NCBI GenBank assembly: GCA_023512835.1
Contig: CM042088.1
Location: 18,528,986 to 18,592,985, forward strand
DNA from: Taxillus chinensis
Taxonomy: Eukaryota; Streptophyta; Magnoliopsida; Santalales; Loranthaceae
Reading direction: 5' to 3'
Length of the DNA: 64,000 nucleotides
Shown one piece after another: positions 36,208 through 49,722 of this stretch. Every line of letters begins with the position of its first letter. Position 1 is the first letter of the stretch. The notes under the pieces are model-generated. The model did not search any database and was not told the DNA's origin. It worked only from the letters and a program-made list of their open reading frames with translations. Position numbers and translations under genes: made by a program.

Positions 36208-38036
36208 CAAGGAGTATGCCACATTGGGCTAACCGTGATCATCATGTGTCTCTTGAATCCTATATGGATATTACATTTTATTGTTTGATTAATCCACACA
36301 ATGCATCCCAAATGAATAAATAACTTACTCAAACCTAAAAATCTACCCTTTTGACTCATAATTGCATTAAAATGTGGATTTGTCGATTATAATGGAGTCT
36401 TCGAGCTCGTGTATTCAATATTGATAATAATGGATTCGACACAGCGTTGGAGATACCTCCCCACCATGGACTACGTCACACTGAGTGAAGAATGTTCATC
36501 ATGTGTCCTCCGAATCACTAATGGATATTACATTTCGTTGATTGTTTGATACTCTCAATGCATATGAAATCAACAAAATAACCAACCTAAATCTAAGGAA
36601 TCGAGCCTTGCGATTTCTGATTGAAGCAAAAAGTGTGTTTATCCACTTTTCTGGTAATCGGTATTGACAAAAGTGCATTATACAAAGTGTGGGATGTACC
36701 TCACCGCCATGTAGTATGTCACATTGACCGAACGATGTTCATCGCGTGTCCTTTCAATCCTTCATGGATATTTGATTTTGTTGTTTGCTTAATCAATTGA
36801 ATGCATCCCAAATCAACTAAATAAGTAACCCAAAGCTAAAAAACCACCCTTTCGATTCCTAATTAAAGCAAAATGTGGATTTATCGAGTATAATAGAGTG
36901 TTCGAGCTCATGTATTCAATATTTATAATAGTGGATTAGACACATCGTTGGAAGTACCACCCGCAATTGAGTTTGTCACAATGAGCGAACCTTGTCTTCA
37001 TGTGTCCTTTAAATCCTCTATGGATATTACATTTTGTTGTTATATTAATCAACTCAATGACTACGAAATTAGTGAAATAGTAAACCTAAATCTAAGGAAT
37101 CTAGGCTTTTGGTCTCTTATTGAAGCAAAAAGTGGGTTTATCCTCTTTAACAGCCCTTGACATTGAATTATCATTGTTGATAAAAAGCGCACTAGACCAA
37201 GCATCAGAAGTAACTTACTGCCGTGGAGTATGCCACATTGGGCTAACCGTGCTCATCAGGTGTCTCTTGAATCCTATATGGATATTACATTTTATTGTTT
37301 GATTAATCCACACAATTCATCCCAAATGAACTAAATAACTTACTCAAACCTAAAAATCAACCCTTTTGATTCGTAATTGCAATAAAATGTGGATTTCTCG
37401 ATTATAATGGAGTCTTCGAGCTCGTGTATTCAATATTGATAATAGTGGATTCGACACAGCGTTGGAGATACCTCCCCACCATGGAGTACGTCACACTGAG
37501 TGAAGAATGTTCATCATGTGTCCTTCGAATCACTAATGGATATTGCATTTTGTTGATTGTTTGATCCTCTCAATGCATCTAAAATCAACAAAATGACCAA
37601 CTTGAATCTCAGGAATCGAGCCTTGCGATTTCTGATTGAGACAAAAAGAGTGTTTATCCACTTTTGGGGTAATTGGTATTGATAAAAGTGCATTATAGTA
37701 AGCGTGGGATGTACCTCACAGCCGTGTAGTATGTCACATTGAGCGAACGATGCTCATCATGTGTCCTTTCAATCCTTCATGGATATTAGATTTTGTTGTT
37801 TGATTAATCAATTGAATGCATCCCAAATCAACAAAAAGTAACCCAAAGCTAAAAATCAACCCTTTCGATTCCTAATTGAAGCAAAATGTGGATTTATCGA
37901 GTATAATAGAGTGTTCGAGCTCATGTATTCAATATTTATAATAGTGGATTAGGCACATCGTTGGTAGTGCCACCCACAATGGAGTTTGTCACAGTGAGCG
38001 AACCATGCTCTTCATGTGTCATTTGAATCCTCTATG
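36208..38036 (+). repeat. Satellite array, segment 5
   Basis: Rest of m3, m4 from about 36414, a complete HOR unit 36661-37675, then the unit from 37676, broken in m2 at GAATCCTCTATG by the next solo LTR. CTATG at 38032-38036 is its left duplication. Confidence 0.92.
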
Positions 38037-38124
38037 TGTAAGGACCCGTACCTTGAGTTAGTCACAGTTTTGCCTTCTGAGTAGAGTTTTTCTAGATTTT
38101 GACCTAGTGAATGGGCTCAAATGA

Positions 38125-38340
38125 ATTCACGTGCAAAAGGAAAGATGCTTAGAATGATGTTCTCTATCTACCACAGAAGGTTCAGGCCAAACGGACGTGT
38201 ATGTAAGGTGCACGTGAAATGGGTCCAATTCACGTGCAAGTGTGGTTGTCTTCTAAATGATGCAAGGAGGCTAGGGGTGAAGTTTGAGCGCATTTGGAGT
38301 TCATATAGAGTTGCACGTGAATTGGGGAATTCACGTGCAA
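38125..38340. repeat. CACGTG hairpins (LTR copy 3)
   Basis: A half-site TTCACGTGCAA at 38125-38135; a pair at 38209-38238 with perfect 10-bp arms (TGCACGTGAA and TTCACGTGCA) and a 10-bp loop; a pair at 38311-38340 with perfect 13-bp arms (TTGCACGTGAATT and its reverse complement) and the loop GGGG. CACGTG is the G-box core bound by plant bHLH and bZIP factors. Confidence 0.85.
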
Positions 38341-38468
38341 ATTGGCGTGCAGCCATATTTTTGCATGGTCCCCTTGGTTTTGACATTCTAATGAACTTTC
38401 TCCAAAGGACCATGTTGAAATTCTGAGTATTTTGGCCTATATGGGTGCGGAAAGGTGCTAACTTGTGT

Positions 38469-38527
38469 GATCAAAACTACGTCGTTTTGATCCTGGGTTT
38501 ACTTAATCAAAACTACGTCGTTTTGAT
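38469..38527. promoter_or_regulatory. Two ACGT-core palindromes upstream of the TATA box
   Basis: Arms ATCAAAAC and GTTTTGAT around TACGTC occur at 38470-38491 and again at 38506-38527, 12 bp before the TATA box. Confidence 0.75.
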
Positions 38528-38539
38528 GTGGGTGGTGTC

Positions 38540-38546
38540 TATATAA
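38540..38546 (+). promoter_or_regulatory. TATA box of solo LTR copy 3
   Basis: TATATAA, followed by a likely transcribed leader with the (GA)n tract. Confidence 0.7.
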
Positions 38547-38600
38547 TGAGGGCTTGAGTTTGAGTTTAGGGTTCTTGTGTTCTTCTTTGCTTCAGCTGCT

Positions 38601-38603
<3 letters not shown>

Positions 38604-38641
<38 letters not shown>
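38604..38641. repeat. (GA)n microsatellite
   Basis: About 19 GA units, roughly 60 bp after the TATA box. Confidence 0.92.
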
Positions 38642-38643
<2 letters not shown>

Positions 38644-39770
38644 CTCCGGGCAGTTGCCGTGGTGGTTCGCGTCGTTGGGAGCTGTCTAGCGTGGAGGTTA
38701 GGACAAAAGCCTGAGGTAGGGATGCATGTTCTTCCTAACTCTCCTCTGTTCTAGGATATTCACCTATATATATATACATATGTAAATCCATATAGGTGTG
38801 ATCTCCTATATGGATGTTGGCCTTCAGTGGCATGTTCTGTTGATTCTGATGTTGAATTTGGCCTGAGGATTTTCTGGGTTTGTTTATGCCCACCATGTGT
38901 TTGATGAAATGTCTGTGAGGCCTGCACACTATGTATTTGATAAAATGTCTATGAGGCCTGCATGCCATGTATTCAATATAATGCCCGTGAGACCTTGTAT
39001 ATGGGTGTCTGATGATATACATGCGTGACTGGTGTGTACTGTGTTTGACTTGTATTTGATTTTAAGCCTATGAGGCTGATGTGTGTGGCTTGTATCTGAC
39101 CATGTTGGTCCCTCTGAAATCAAGTGTAAATGTTGTGCTGAGTTTACATGTTGAGATGTAATGCTATCTTTGTTCGTTGATCTGTTTGAGACCAGGCCGA
39201 GATATGGGCCAGGCACAATAGCTGGACCCCTTGAGATTTGGCCAGGACGTGGTCCTGAGTCTCGGTGTTGCACTCACGACGGTGGGCTAAGTCTACACCC
39301 ATTCCTGAGGGTAGGTATGGCGCCCGAGGAGGTGGTTGACCATATCTGACTCGGGTGGAAAATGTTGCATTGGTGTCTATGCAACATTCGCCTGGATGTG
39401 GTATGTCATGTCGCCATGGTGGCGGGGTGTCCTCTACCCTCCAGTGCGGGCTCAGGTAAAGAGTGTTTACTGGGTGATGTTTGCTGCTTTAGCCTTAGGC
39501 ACGACACGAGCACAAGCATACACATATCATGCATGTTGTAGAGCGGGACGGGTCCGGGGGAGACCGGATCCCTACTGAGCCGTGGTTTGCTCACCCCTCC
39601 TATAAACCGTTCTTTTGAGGGGTTTAGCAGGCGGTAGGTGAAGGCTGAGGAGCTAGGCCCCTGAGGCTGGAAGTTTTATATTATTTCCTTTGTTGTACTG
39701 GTTTTATGTGTTTGGATTTTGGTTTGGTTTTATTTATGGCTTCATAGGGGTTTTTCCCCGACTGGGTTGT

Positions 39771-39776
39771 AATAAA
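39771..39776 (+). terminator. Poly(A) signal of solo LTR copy 3
   Basis: AATAAA after GGGTTGT, with a second AATAAAA about 20 bp on. Confidence 0.55.
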
Positions 39777-40025
39777 CATTTAGTCTTTGCAATGAAATAA
39801 AATGAGATGTTGTTATTCAATTTGTGTTTGTGTGCATGGTTTGGGAGCAGGAGCATGCCCCTTGGCATGTTAGCCTGGTTGTGCAGGTTTGGGACAGCAC
39901 CCGTGCCAGAAGTCCTTTTAAGGTGCTTGCACTTTAAGGTGCTTGCACCAACCCCTTGTCCCCTCGGGTGCGGGCATGGGCAGTCACTACTCATTTCCAA
40001 GTGGAAGGAAATTTGGGGCGTGACA

Positions 40026-43000
40026 CTATGGATATTACATTTTGTTGTTATATTGATCAACTCAATGAATACGAAATCAGTGAAATAGTAAATCTAAATC
40101 TAAGGAATCTAGGCTTTTGGTCTCTTACTGAAGCAAAAAGTGGGTTTATCCTCTTTAACAGCCCTTGACATTGAATAATCATTTTCACAAAAGTGCAGTA
40201 GACTAAGCATCAGAAGCACCTCACCGCCGTGGACTATGCCACATTGGGCTAACCGTGCTCATCATGTGTCTCTCGAATCCTATATGGATATTACATTTTA
40301 TTGTTTGATTAATCCACACAATGCATCCCAAATGAACTAAATAACTAACTCAAACCTAAAAATCTACCATTTTCACTCGTAATTGCAGTAAAATGTGGAT
40401 TTGTTGATTATAATGGAGTCTTCGAGCTTGTGTATTCAATATTGATAAAAGTGGATTCGACACAGCATTGGAGATACCTCGCCACCACGGAGTACGTCAC
40501 ACTGGGGGAAGAATGTTCATCATGTGCCCTTCGAATCACTAATGGATACTACATTTCGTTGATTGTTTGATCCTCTCAATGCATCCGAAATCAACAAAAT
40601 AACCAACCTAAATCTAAGGAATCGAGCCTTGCGATTTCTGATTGAAGCAAAGAGAGAGTTTATCCACTTTTCGGGTAATTAGTATTAACAAAAGTGCATT
40701 GTACTAAGTGTGGGATACCTCACAGCCGTGTTGTATGTCAGATTGAGCGAACGATGCTCATCATCTGCCTTCCAATCCTTCACTGATATTTGATTTTGTT
40801 GTTTCATTAATCAATTGAATGCATCCCAATTCAACTAAATAAGTAACCCAAAGCTAAAAATCAACCCTTTCAATTCCTAATTAAAGCAAAATGTGGATTT
40901 ATCGAGAGTGTTCGAGCCCATGTATTCAATATTTATAATAGTGGATTAGACACATCATCGGAACTACCACCCGCAATTGAGTTTGTTACAATGAGCGAAC
41001 CATGGTCTTCATGTGTCCTTTGAATCCTCTATGGATATTACATTTTGTTGTTATATCGATCAACTCAATGAATACGAAATCAGTGCAATAGTAAACCTAA
41101 ATCTAAGGAATCTAGGCTTTTGGTCTCTGATTGAAGCAAAAAGTGGGTTTATCCTCTTTAACAGCCTTTGACATCGAGTAATCATTGTTGATAAAAGGGC
41201 ACTAGACCAAGCATCAGAAGCACCTCACTGCCGTGGAGTATGCCACATTGGGCTAACCGTGCTCATCATGTGTCTATTGAATCCTACATGGATATTACAT
41301 TTTATTGTTTGATTAATGCACACAATGCATCCCAAATAAATTAAATAACTTACTCAAACCTAAATATCTACCCTTTTGATTCGTAACTGCAGTAAAATGT
41401 GGATTAGTTGATTATAATGGAGTCTTCGAGCTCGTGTATTCAATATTGATAAAAATGGATTCGACAACGCATTGGAGATACCTCCCCACCATGGAGTACG
41501 TCACATTGAGTGAAGAATGTTCATCACGTGTCGTTCGAATAACTAATGGATTTTACATTTCACTGATTGTTTGATCCTCTCGATGGATCTGAAATCAACA
41601 AAATAACCAACCTAAATCTAAGGAATCGAGCCTTACGATTTTTTATTGAGACAAAAAGAGTGTTTATCCACTTTTCGGATAATTGGTATTGATAAAAGTG
41701 CATTATACTAAGTGTGGGATGTACCTCACATCTGTGTAATATGTCACATTGAGCGAACGATGCTCATCATGTGTCCCTTCAATCCGTCATGGATATTAGA
41801 TTTTGTGGTTTGATTAATCAATTGAATGCATCCCAAATCAACAAAATAAGTAACCCAAACATCAAGATCAACCATTTCGATTCCTAATTAAAGCAAAATG
41901 TGTATTTATCGAGTATAACAGTGTGTTCGAGTTCATGTATTCAATATTTATAATAGTGGATTAGGCACATCATTGGAAGTACCACCCGCAATTGGGATTG
42001 TCACAATGAGTGAACCATGCTTTTCATGTGTCCTTTGAATCCTCTATGGATATTACATTTTGTTGTTATATTTATCAACTTAATTAATACGAAATCAGTG
42101 GAATAGTAAAGCTAAATCTAAGGAATCTAGGCTTTTGGGCTCTTATTGAAGGAAAAAGTGGCTTTATCCTCTTTAACAGCCCTTGACGTTGAATAACCAA
42201 CCTAAATCTAAGGAATCGAGCCTTGCGATTTTTGATTGAAGCAAAGAGAGAGTTTATCCACTTTTCGAGTAATTGGTATTGACAAAAGTGCATTATACTA
42301 AGCGTGGGATACCTCACAGCCGTGTAGTATGTCACATTGAGCGAACGATGCTCATCATCTGCCTTTCAATCCTTCACGGATATTAGATTTTGTTGCTTGA
42401 TTAATCAATTGAATGCATCCTAAATCAACTAAATAAGTAACCCAAATCTAAAAATCAACCCTTTCGATTCCTAATTAAAGCAAAATGTGGATTTATCGAG
42501 TATAATAGAGTCTTCGAGCTCATGTATTCAATATTTACAAAAGTGGATTAGGCACATCGTTGGTAGTACCACCCACAATTGAGTTTGTCACAATGAGCGA
42601 ACCATGCTCTTCTTGTGTCCTTTGAATCCTCTATGGATATTACATTTTGTTGTTATATTGATCAACTCAATGAAAACGAAATCAGTGAAATAGTAAACCA
42701 AAATCGAAGGAATCTACGCTTTTGGTCTCTTACTGAAGCAAAAAGTGGGTTTATCCTCTTTAACAGCCCTTGACATTGAATAATCATTGTTGATAAAAGC
42801 GCACTAGACTAAGCATCAAAAGCACCTCACCGCCGTGGAGTATGCCACATTGGGCTAACCGTGCTCATCATGTGTCTCTCGAATCCTATATGGATATTAC
42901 ATTTTATTGTTTGATTAATTTACACAATGCATCCCAAGTGAACTAAATAACTAACTCAAACCTAAAAATCTACCGTTTTCACTCGTAATTGCAGTAAAAT

Positions 43001-46000
43001 GTGGATTTGTCGATTATAATGGAGTCTTCGAGCTTGTGTATTCAATATTGATAAAAGTGGATTCGACACAGCATTGGAGATACCTCGCCACGACGGAGTA
43101 CGTCACACTGGGTAAAGAATGTTCATCATGTGCCCTACAAATCACTAATGGATACTACATTTCGTTGATTGTTTGATCCTCTCAATGCATCCGAAATCAA
43201 CAAAATAACCAACCTAAATCTAAGGAATTGAGCCTTGCGATTTCTGATTGAAGCAAAGAGAGAGTTTATCCACTTTTCGGGTAATTGGTATTGACAAAAG
43301 TGCATTGTACTAAACGTGGGATACCTCATAGCCGTGCAGTATGTCACATTTAGCGAACGATGCTCATCATCTGCGTTTCAATCCTTCACGGATATTTGAT
43401 TTTGTTGTTTGATTAATCAATTGAATGCATCCCAAATCAACTAAATAAGTAACCCAAAGCTAAAAATTAACCCTTTCGATTCCTAATTAAAGTAAAATGT
43501 GGATTCATCGAGAATAATAGTGTTCGAGCTCATGTATTCAATATTTGTAATAGTGGATTAGATACATCGTTGGAAGTACCACCCGCAATTGAGTTTGTCA
43601 CAATGAGCGAACCATGGTCTTCATGTGTCCTTTGAATCCTCTATGGATATTACATTTTGTTGTTATATCGATCACTCAATGAATATGTAATCAGTGCAAT
43701 AGTAAACCTAAATCTAAGGAATCTAGACTTTTGGTCTCTGATTGAAGCAAAAAGTGGGTTTATCCTCTTTAACAGCCTTTGACATCGAGTAATCATTGTT
43801 CATAAAAGCGCACTAGACCAAGCATCAGAAGCACTTCACTGCCGTGGAGTATGCCACCTTGGGCTAACCGTGCTCATCATGTGTCTCTTGGATCCTACAT
43901 GGATATTACATTTTATCGTTTGATTAATCCACACAATGCATCCCAAATAAACTAAATAACTTACTCAAACCAAAATATCTACCCTTTTGATTCGTAACTG
44001 CAGTAAAATGTGGATTCAATATTGATAATAGTGGAATTCGACACAGCATTGTAGATACCTCCCCACCATGGTGTATGCCACACTAGGTGATGAATGTTCA
44101 TCATGTGCCCTTCGAATCACTAATGGATACTACATTTCGTTGATTGTTTGATCCTTTCAATGCATCCGAAATCAACAAAATAACCAACCTAAATCTATGG
44201 AATCAAGCCTTGCGATTTCTGATTGAAACAAAGAGAGTGTTTATCCACTTTTCGGGTGATTAGTATTGAAAAAAGTGCATTGAGCGAACGATGCTCATCT
44301 TGTGTCCTTTCAATTCTTCGTGGATATTAGTTTTTGTTGTTTGATTAATCAATTGAATGCATCCAAAATAAACTAAATAAGTAACCTAAAGCTAAAAATC
44401 AACCCTTTCGATTCCTAATTAAAGCAAAATGTGGATTTATCGAGTATAATAGAGCGTTCGAGCTCATGTATTCAATATTTGTAATAGTGGATTAGGCACA
44501 TCATTGGAAGTACCACCCGCAATTGGGTTTGTCACAATGAGTGAACCATCTCTTCATGTGTCCTTTGAATCCTCTATGGATATTACATTTTGTTATAATA
44601 TTGATCCACTTAATGAATACGAAATCAGTGAAATAGTAAAGCTAAATCTAAGGAATCTAGGCTTTTGGGCTCTTATTGAAGGAAAAAGTGGCTTTATCCT
44701 CTTTAATAGCCCTTGACATTGAATAACCAACCTAAATCTAAGGAATTGAGCCTTGCGATTTTTGATTGAAGCAAAGAGAGAGTTTATCCACTTTTCGGAT
44801 AATTGGTATTGACAAAAGTGCATTATACTAAGCGTGGGATACCTCACAGCTGTGTAGTATGTCACATTGAGCGAACGATGCTCATCATCTGCCTTTCAAT
44901 CCTTCACGGATATTTGATTTTGTTGTTTGATTAATCAATTGAATGCATCCTAAATCAACTAAATAAGTAACCCAAAGCTAAAAATCAACCCTTTCAATTC
45001 CTAATTAAAGCAAAATGTGGATTTATCGAGTATAATAGAGTCTTCGAGCTCATGTATTCAATATTTACAAAAGTGGATTGGGCACATCGTTGGTAGTACC
45101 ACCCACAATTGAGTTTGTCACAATGAGCGAACCATGCTCTTCTTGTGTCCTTTGAATCCTCTATGGATATTACATTTTGTTGTTATATTGATCAACTCAA
45201 TGAATAGGAAATCAGTGAAATAGTAAACCTAAATCGAAGGAATCTAGGCTTTTGGTCTCTTACTGAAGCAAAAAGTGGGTTTATCCTCTTTAATAGCCCT
45301 TGACATTGAATAATCATTGTTGATAAAAGCGCACTAGAGTAAGCATCAGAAGCACCTCACCGCCGTGGAGTATGCCACATTGGGCTAACCGTGCTCATCA
45401 TTTGTCTCTCGAATCCTATATGGATATTACATTTTATTGTTTAATTAATCCACACAATGCATCCCAAATGAACTAAATAACTAACTCAAACCTAAAAATC
45501 TACCGTTTTCACTCCTAATTGCAGTAAAATGTAGATTTGTCGATTATAATGGAGTCTTCGTGCTTGTGTATTCAATATTGATAATAGTAGATTCGACACA
45601 GCGTTAGAGATACCTCACCACGACGGAGTACGTCACACTGGGTGAAGAATGTTGATCATGTCCCCTTCGAATCACTAATGGATACTACATTTCGTTGATT
45701 GTTTGATCCTCTCAATGCATCCAAAATCATCAAAATAACCAACCTAAATCTAAGGAATCGAGCCTTGCGATTTCTGATTGAAGCAAAGAGAGAGTTTATC
45801 CACTGTTCGGGTAATTGGTATTGACAAAAGTGCATTGTACTAAACATGGGATACCTCACAGCCGTGTAGTATGTCACATTGAGCGAACGATGCTCATCAT
45901 CTGCGTTTCAATCCTTCATGGATATTTGATTTTTTTGTTTGATTAATCAATTGTATGCATCCCAAATCAACTAAATAAGTAACCCAAAGCTAAAAATCAA

Positions 46001-49000
46001 CCCTTTCGATTCCTAATTAAAGCAAAATGTGGATTCATCGAGAATAATAGTGTTCGAGCTCATGTATTCAATATTTGTAATAGTGGATTAGACACATCGT
46101 TGGAAATACCACCCACAATTGAGTTTGTCACAATGAGGGAACCATGGTCTTCATGTGTCCTTTGAATCCACTATGGATATTACATTTTGTTGTTTTGTCA
46201 ATCACTCAATGAATACGAAATCAGTGCAATAGTAAACCTAAATCTAAGGAATCTAGAGTTTTGGTCTCTGATTGAAGCAAAAAGTGGGTTTATCCTCTTT
46301 AACAGCCTTTGACATCGAGTAATCATTGTTTATAAAAGTGCACTAGACCATGCATCAGAAGCACTTCACTTCCGTGGAGTGTGCCACATTGGGCTAACCG
46401 TGCTCATCATGTGTGTCTTGAATCCTGCATGGATATTACATTTTATTGTTTGATTAATCCACACAATACATCCCAAATGAACTAAATAACTTACTTAAAC
46501 CTAAAAATCTACCCTTTTGATTCGTAATTGCAGTAAAATGTGGATTTGTCGATTATAATGGAGTCTTTGAGCTCATGTATTCAATATTGATAAAAAAGGA
46601 TTCGACACAGCATTGGAGATACCTCCCCACCATGGAGTACATCACATTGAGTGAAGAATGTTCATCTTGTGTCCTTCGAATCACTAATGGATTTTACATT
46701 TCATTGGTTGTTTGATCCTCTCGATGCATCTGAAATCAACAAAATAGCCAACCTAAATCTAAGGAATCGAGCCTTGCGATTTTTGATTGAGACAAAAAGA
46801 GTGTTTATCCACTTTTCGGATAATTGGTATTGATAAAAGTGCATTATACTAAGCGTGGGATTTACCTCACATCTGCGTAATATGTCACATTGAGCGAACG
46901 ATGCTCAACATGTGTCCTTTCAATCATTTATGGATATTAGATTTTGTTGTTTGATTAATCAATTGAATGCATCCCAAATCAACTAAATACGTAACCCAAA
47001 GCTAAAAATGAACCCTTTCGATTCCCAATTAAAGCAAAATGTGGATTGACCGAGTATAATAGAGTGTTCGAGCCCATGTATTCAACATTTATAATAGTGG
47101 ATTAGACACATCGTTGGAACTATCACCCGCAATTGAGTTTGTCACACTGAGCGAACCATGCTCTTCATGTGTCCTTTGAATCCTATTTGGATATTACATT
47201 TTGTTGTTATATCGATCAACTCAATGAATACGAAATCAGTGCAATAGTAAAGCTAAATATAAGGAATCTAGGCTTCTGGTCTCTGATTGAAGCAAAAAGT
47301 GGGTTTATCCTCTTTAACAGCCATTGACATCTAGTAATCATTGTTGGTAAAAGCGCACTAGACCAAGCATCAGAAGCACCTCACTGCCATGGAGTATGCC
47401 ACATTGGGCTAACCCTGCTCATCATGTGTCTCTTGAATCCTACATGGATATTACATTTTATTGTTTGATTAATCCACACAATGCATCCCAAATGAACTAA
47501 ATAACTTACTCAAACCAAAAAATCTACCCTTTTGACTCGTAATTGTAGTAAAATATGGATTTGTCGATTATAAAGGAGTCTTCGAGCTCGTGTATTCAAT
47601 ATTGATAATAGTGAATTCGACACAACGTTGGAGATACCTCCCTACCATGGAGTACGTCACACTGGGTGAAGAACGTTCATCATGTGCCCTTCGAATCACT
47701 AATGGATACTACATTTCGTTGATTGTTTGATCCTCACAATGCATCTGAAATTAATAAAATAACCAACCTAAATCTAAGGAATCGAGCCTTGCGATTTCTG
47801 ATTGAAGCAAAGAGAGAGTTTATCGACTTTTCGGGTAATTGGTATTGTCAAAAGTGCATTTTACTAAGCGTGGGATACCTCACATCCGTGTACTATGTCA
47901 CATTGAGCGAACGATGCTCATCATCTACCTTTCAATTCTTCGTGGATATTTGATTTTGTTGTTTGATTAATCAATTGAATGCATCCCAAATCAACTAAAT
48001 AAGTAACCCAAAGCTAAAAATCATTTCGATTCCTAATTATAGCAAAATGCGGATTTATCGAGTATAATAGAGTGTTCGAGCTCATGTATTGAATATTTAT
48101 AATAGTGGATTAGACACATCGTTGGAACTACCACCCACAATTGAGTTTGTCACAATGAGCAAACCATGCTCTTCAACTCAATGAATCCTCTATGGATATT
48201 ACGTTTTGTTGTTATATCGATCAACTCAATGAATACGAAATCAGTGGAATAGTAAACCTAAATCTAAGGAATCTAGGCTTTTGGTCTCTGATTGAAGGAA
48301 AAAGTGAGTTTATCCTCTTTAACAGCCTTTGAAATCGAGTAATCATTGTTGATAAAAGCTCACTAGACCTAGCATCAGAAGCACCTCACTGCAGTGGAGT
48401 ATGCCACATTGGGCTAATCTTGCTCATCATGTGTCTCTTGAATCCTACATGGATATTACATTTTATTGTTTGATTAATCCACACAATGCATCCCAAATTA
48501 ACTAAATAACTTACTCAAACCTAAATATCTACCCTTTTCATTCGTAATTGCAGTAAAATGTGGATTTGTCGATTATAATCGAGTCTTCGAAATCATGTAT
48601 TCGATATTGATAATAGTAGATTCGACACAGCATTGGAGATACCTCCCCACGATGGAGTACGTCACAATGAGTGAAAAATGTTCATCATGTGTCCTTCGAA
48701 TTACTAATGGATATTACATTTCATTGATTGTTTGATCCTCTCGATGCACTAAAATCAACAAAATAACCAACCTAAATCTAAGGAATCGAGCCTTGTGATT
48801 TTTGATTGAGACAAAAAGAGTGTTTATCCACTTTTCGAGTAATTGGTATTGATAAAAGTGCATTATACTAAGCGTGGGATGTACCTCACATCTGTGTAAT
48901 ATGTCACATTGAGCGAACGATGCTTATCATGTGTCCTTTCAATCTTTCATGGATATTAGATTTTGTTGTTTGATTAATCAATTAAATGCATCCCAAATCA

Positions 49001-49722
49001 ACTAAATAAGTAACCCAAAGCTAAAAATCAACCCTTTTGATTCCTAATTAAAGGAAAATGTGGATTTATCGAGTATAATAGAGTGTTCGAGCTATTGCAT
49101 TCAATATTTATAATAGTGGATTAGAGACATCGTTGGACGTACCACCAGCAATTGAGTTTGTCACAATGAGCAAACCATGCTCTCCATGTCTCCTTTGAAT
49201 CCTCTATAGATATTACATTTTGTTGTTATATTGATCAACTCGATGAATACGAAATCGGTGAAATAGTAAACCTAAATCTGAGGAATCTAGGCTTTTGGTC
49301 TCTGATTGAAGCAAAAAGTGGGTTTATCCTCTTTAATAGCCTTTGACATCGAGTAATCATTGTTGATAAAAGCATACAAGACCAAGCATAAGAAGAATTT
49401 CACTGCCGTGGAGTATGCCACATTGAGCTAACCATGCTCATCATGTGTCTCTTGAATCCTATATGGATATTTCATTTTATTGTTTGATTAATCCACACAA
49501 TGCATCCCAAATGAACTAAATAGCTTACTATATCCTAAAAATCCACCGTTTTGACTCGTAATTGCAGTAAAATGTGGATTTGTCGATTATAGTGGAGTCT
49601 TCAAACTCGTGTATTCAATATTGATAATAATGGATTCGACACAGCATTGGAGATACCTCCCCTCCATGGAGTACGTCACACCGAGTGAAGATTGTTTATC
49701 ATGTGTCCTTCGAATCACTAAT
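40026..49722 (+). repeat. Satellite array, segment 6
   Basis: HOR units start at about 40682, 41686, 42276, 43288, 44263, 44806, 45818, 46827, 47842 and 48846. Most are 1,004-1,015 bp; 41686 (590 bp) and 44263 (543 bp) are short units where m2 is fused to the end of m4; 43288 (975 bp) has a deletion in m3. The last unit is broken in m4 by the solo copia LTR; CTAAT at 49718-49722 is the left duplication. Confidence 0.92.
41686..45817 (+). repeat. Super-repeat with a recurring m2/m4 deletion junction
   Basis: The same fusion, TTGAATAACCAACC, joins m2 to m4 at about 42190 and 44722, 2,532 bp apart, and the full unit that follows (42276 and 44806) carries matching variants such as CTACCGTTTTCACTC. 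One deletion event was therefore copied together with its neighbour. The second copy has an additional deletion in m1 near 44280. Confidence 0.82.

Larger units (their letters stand above)
38037..40025 (+). mobile_element. Solo LTR, chromovirus-like family, copy 3
   Basis: 1,989 bp from TGTAAGGACCC to GGGGCGTGACA with an exact 5-bp duplication CTATG (38032-38036 and 40026-40030). This copy shows the promoter order best: CACGTG inverted repeats (38125-38340), two ACGT-core palindromes (38469-38527), TATA box (38540), (GA)n tract (38604-38641), and AATAAA (39771). That order sets the sense strand for the whole family. No coding region. Confidence 0.9.

Noticed and set aside
46651..46833. Open frames in m4 and reverse-strand frames crossing m4/m1 (for example 42084-42335, 45656-45877, 46651-46833)
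   Set aside because: Chance translations of AT-rich tandem repeats, broken in most units.
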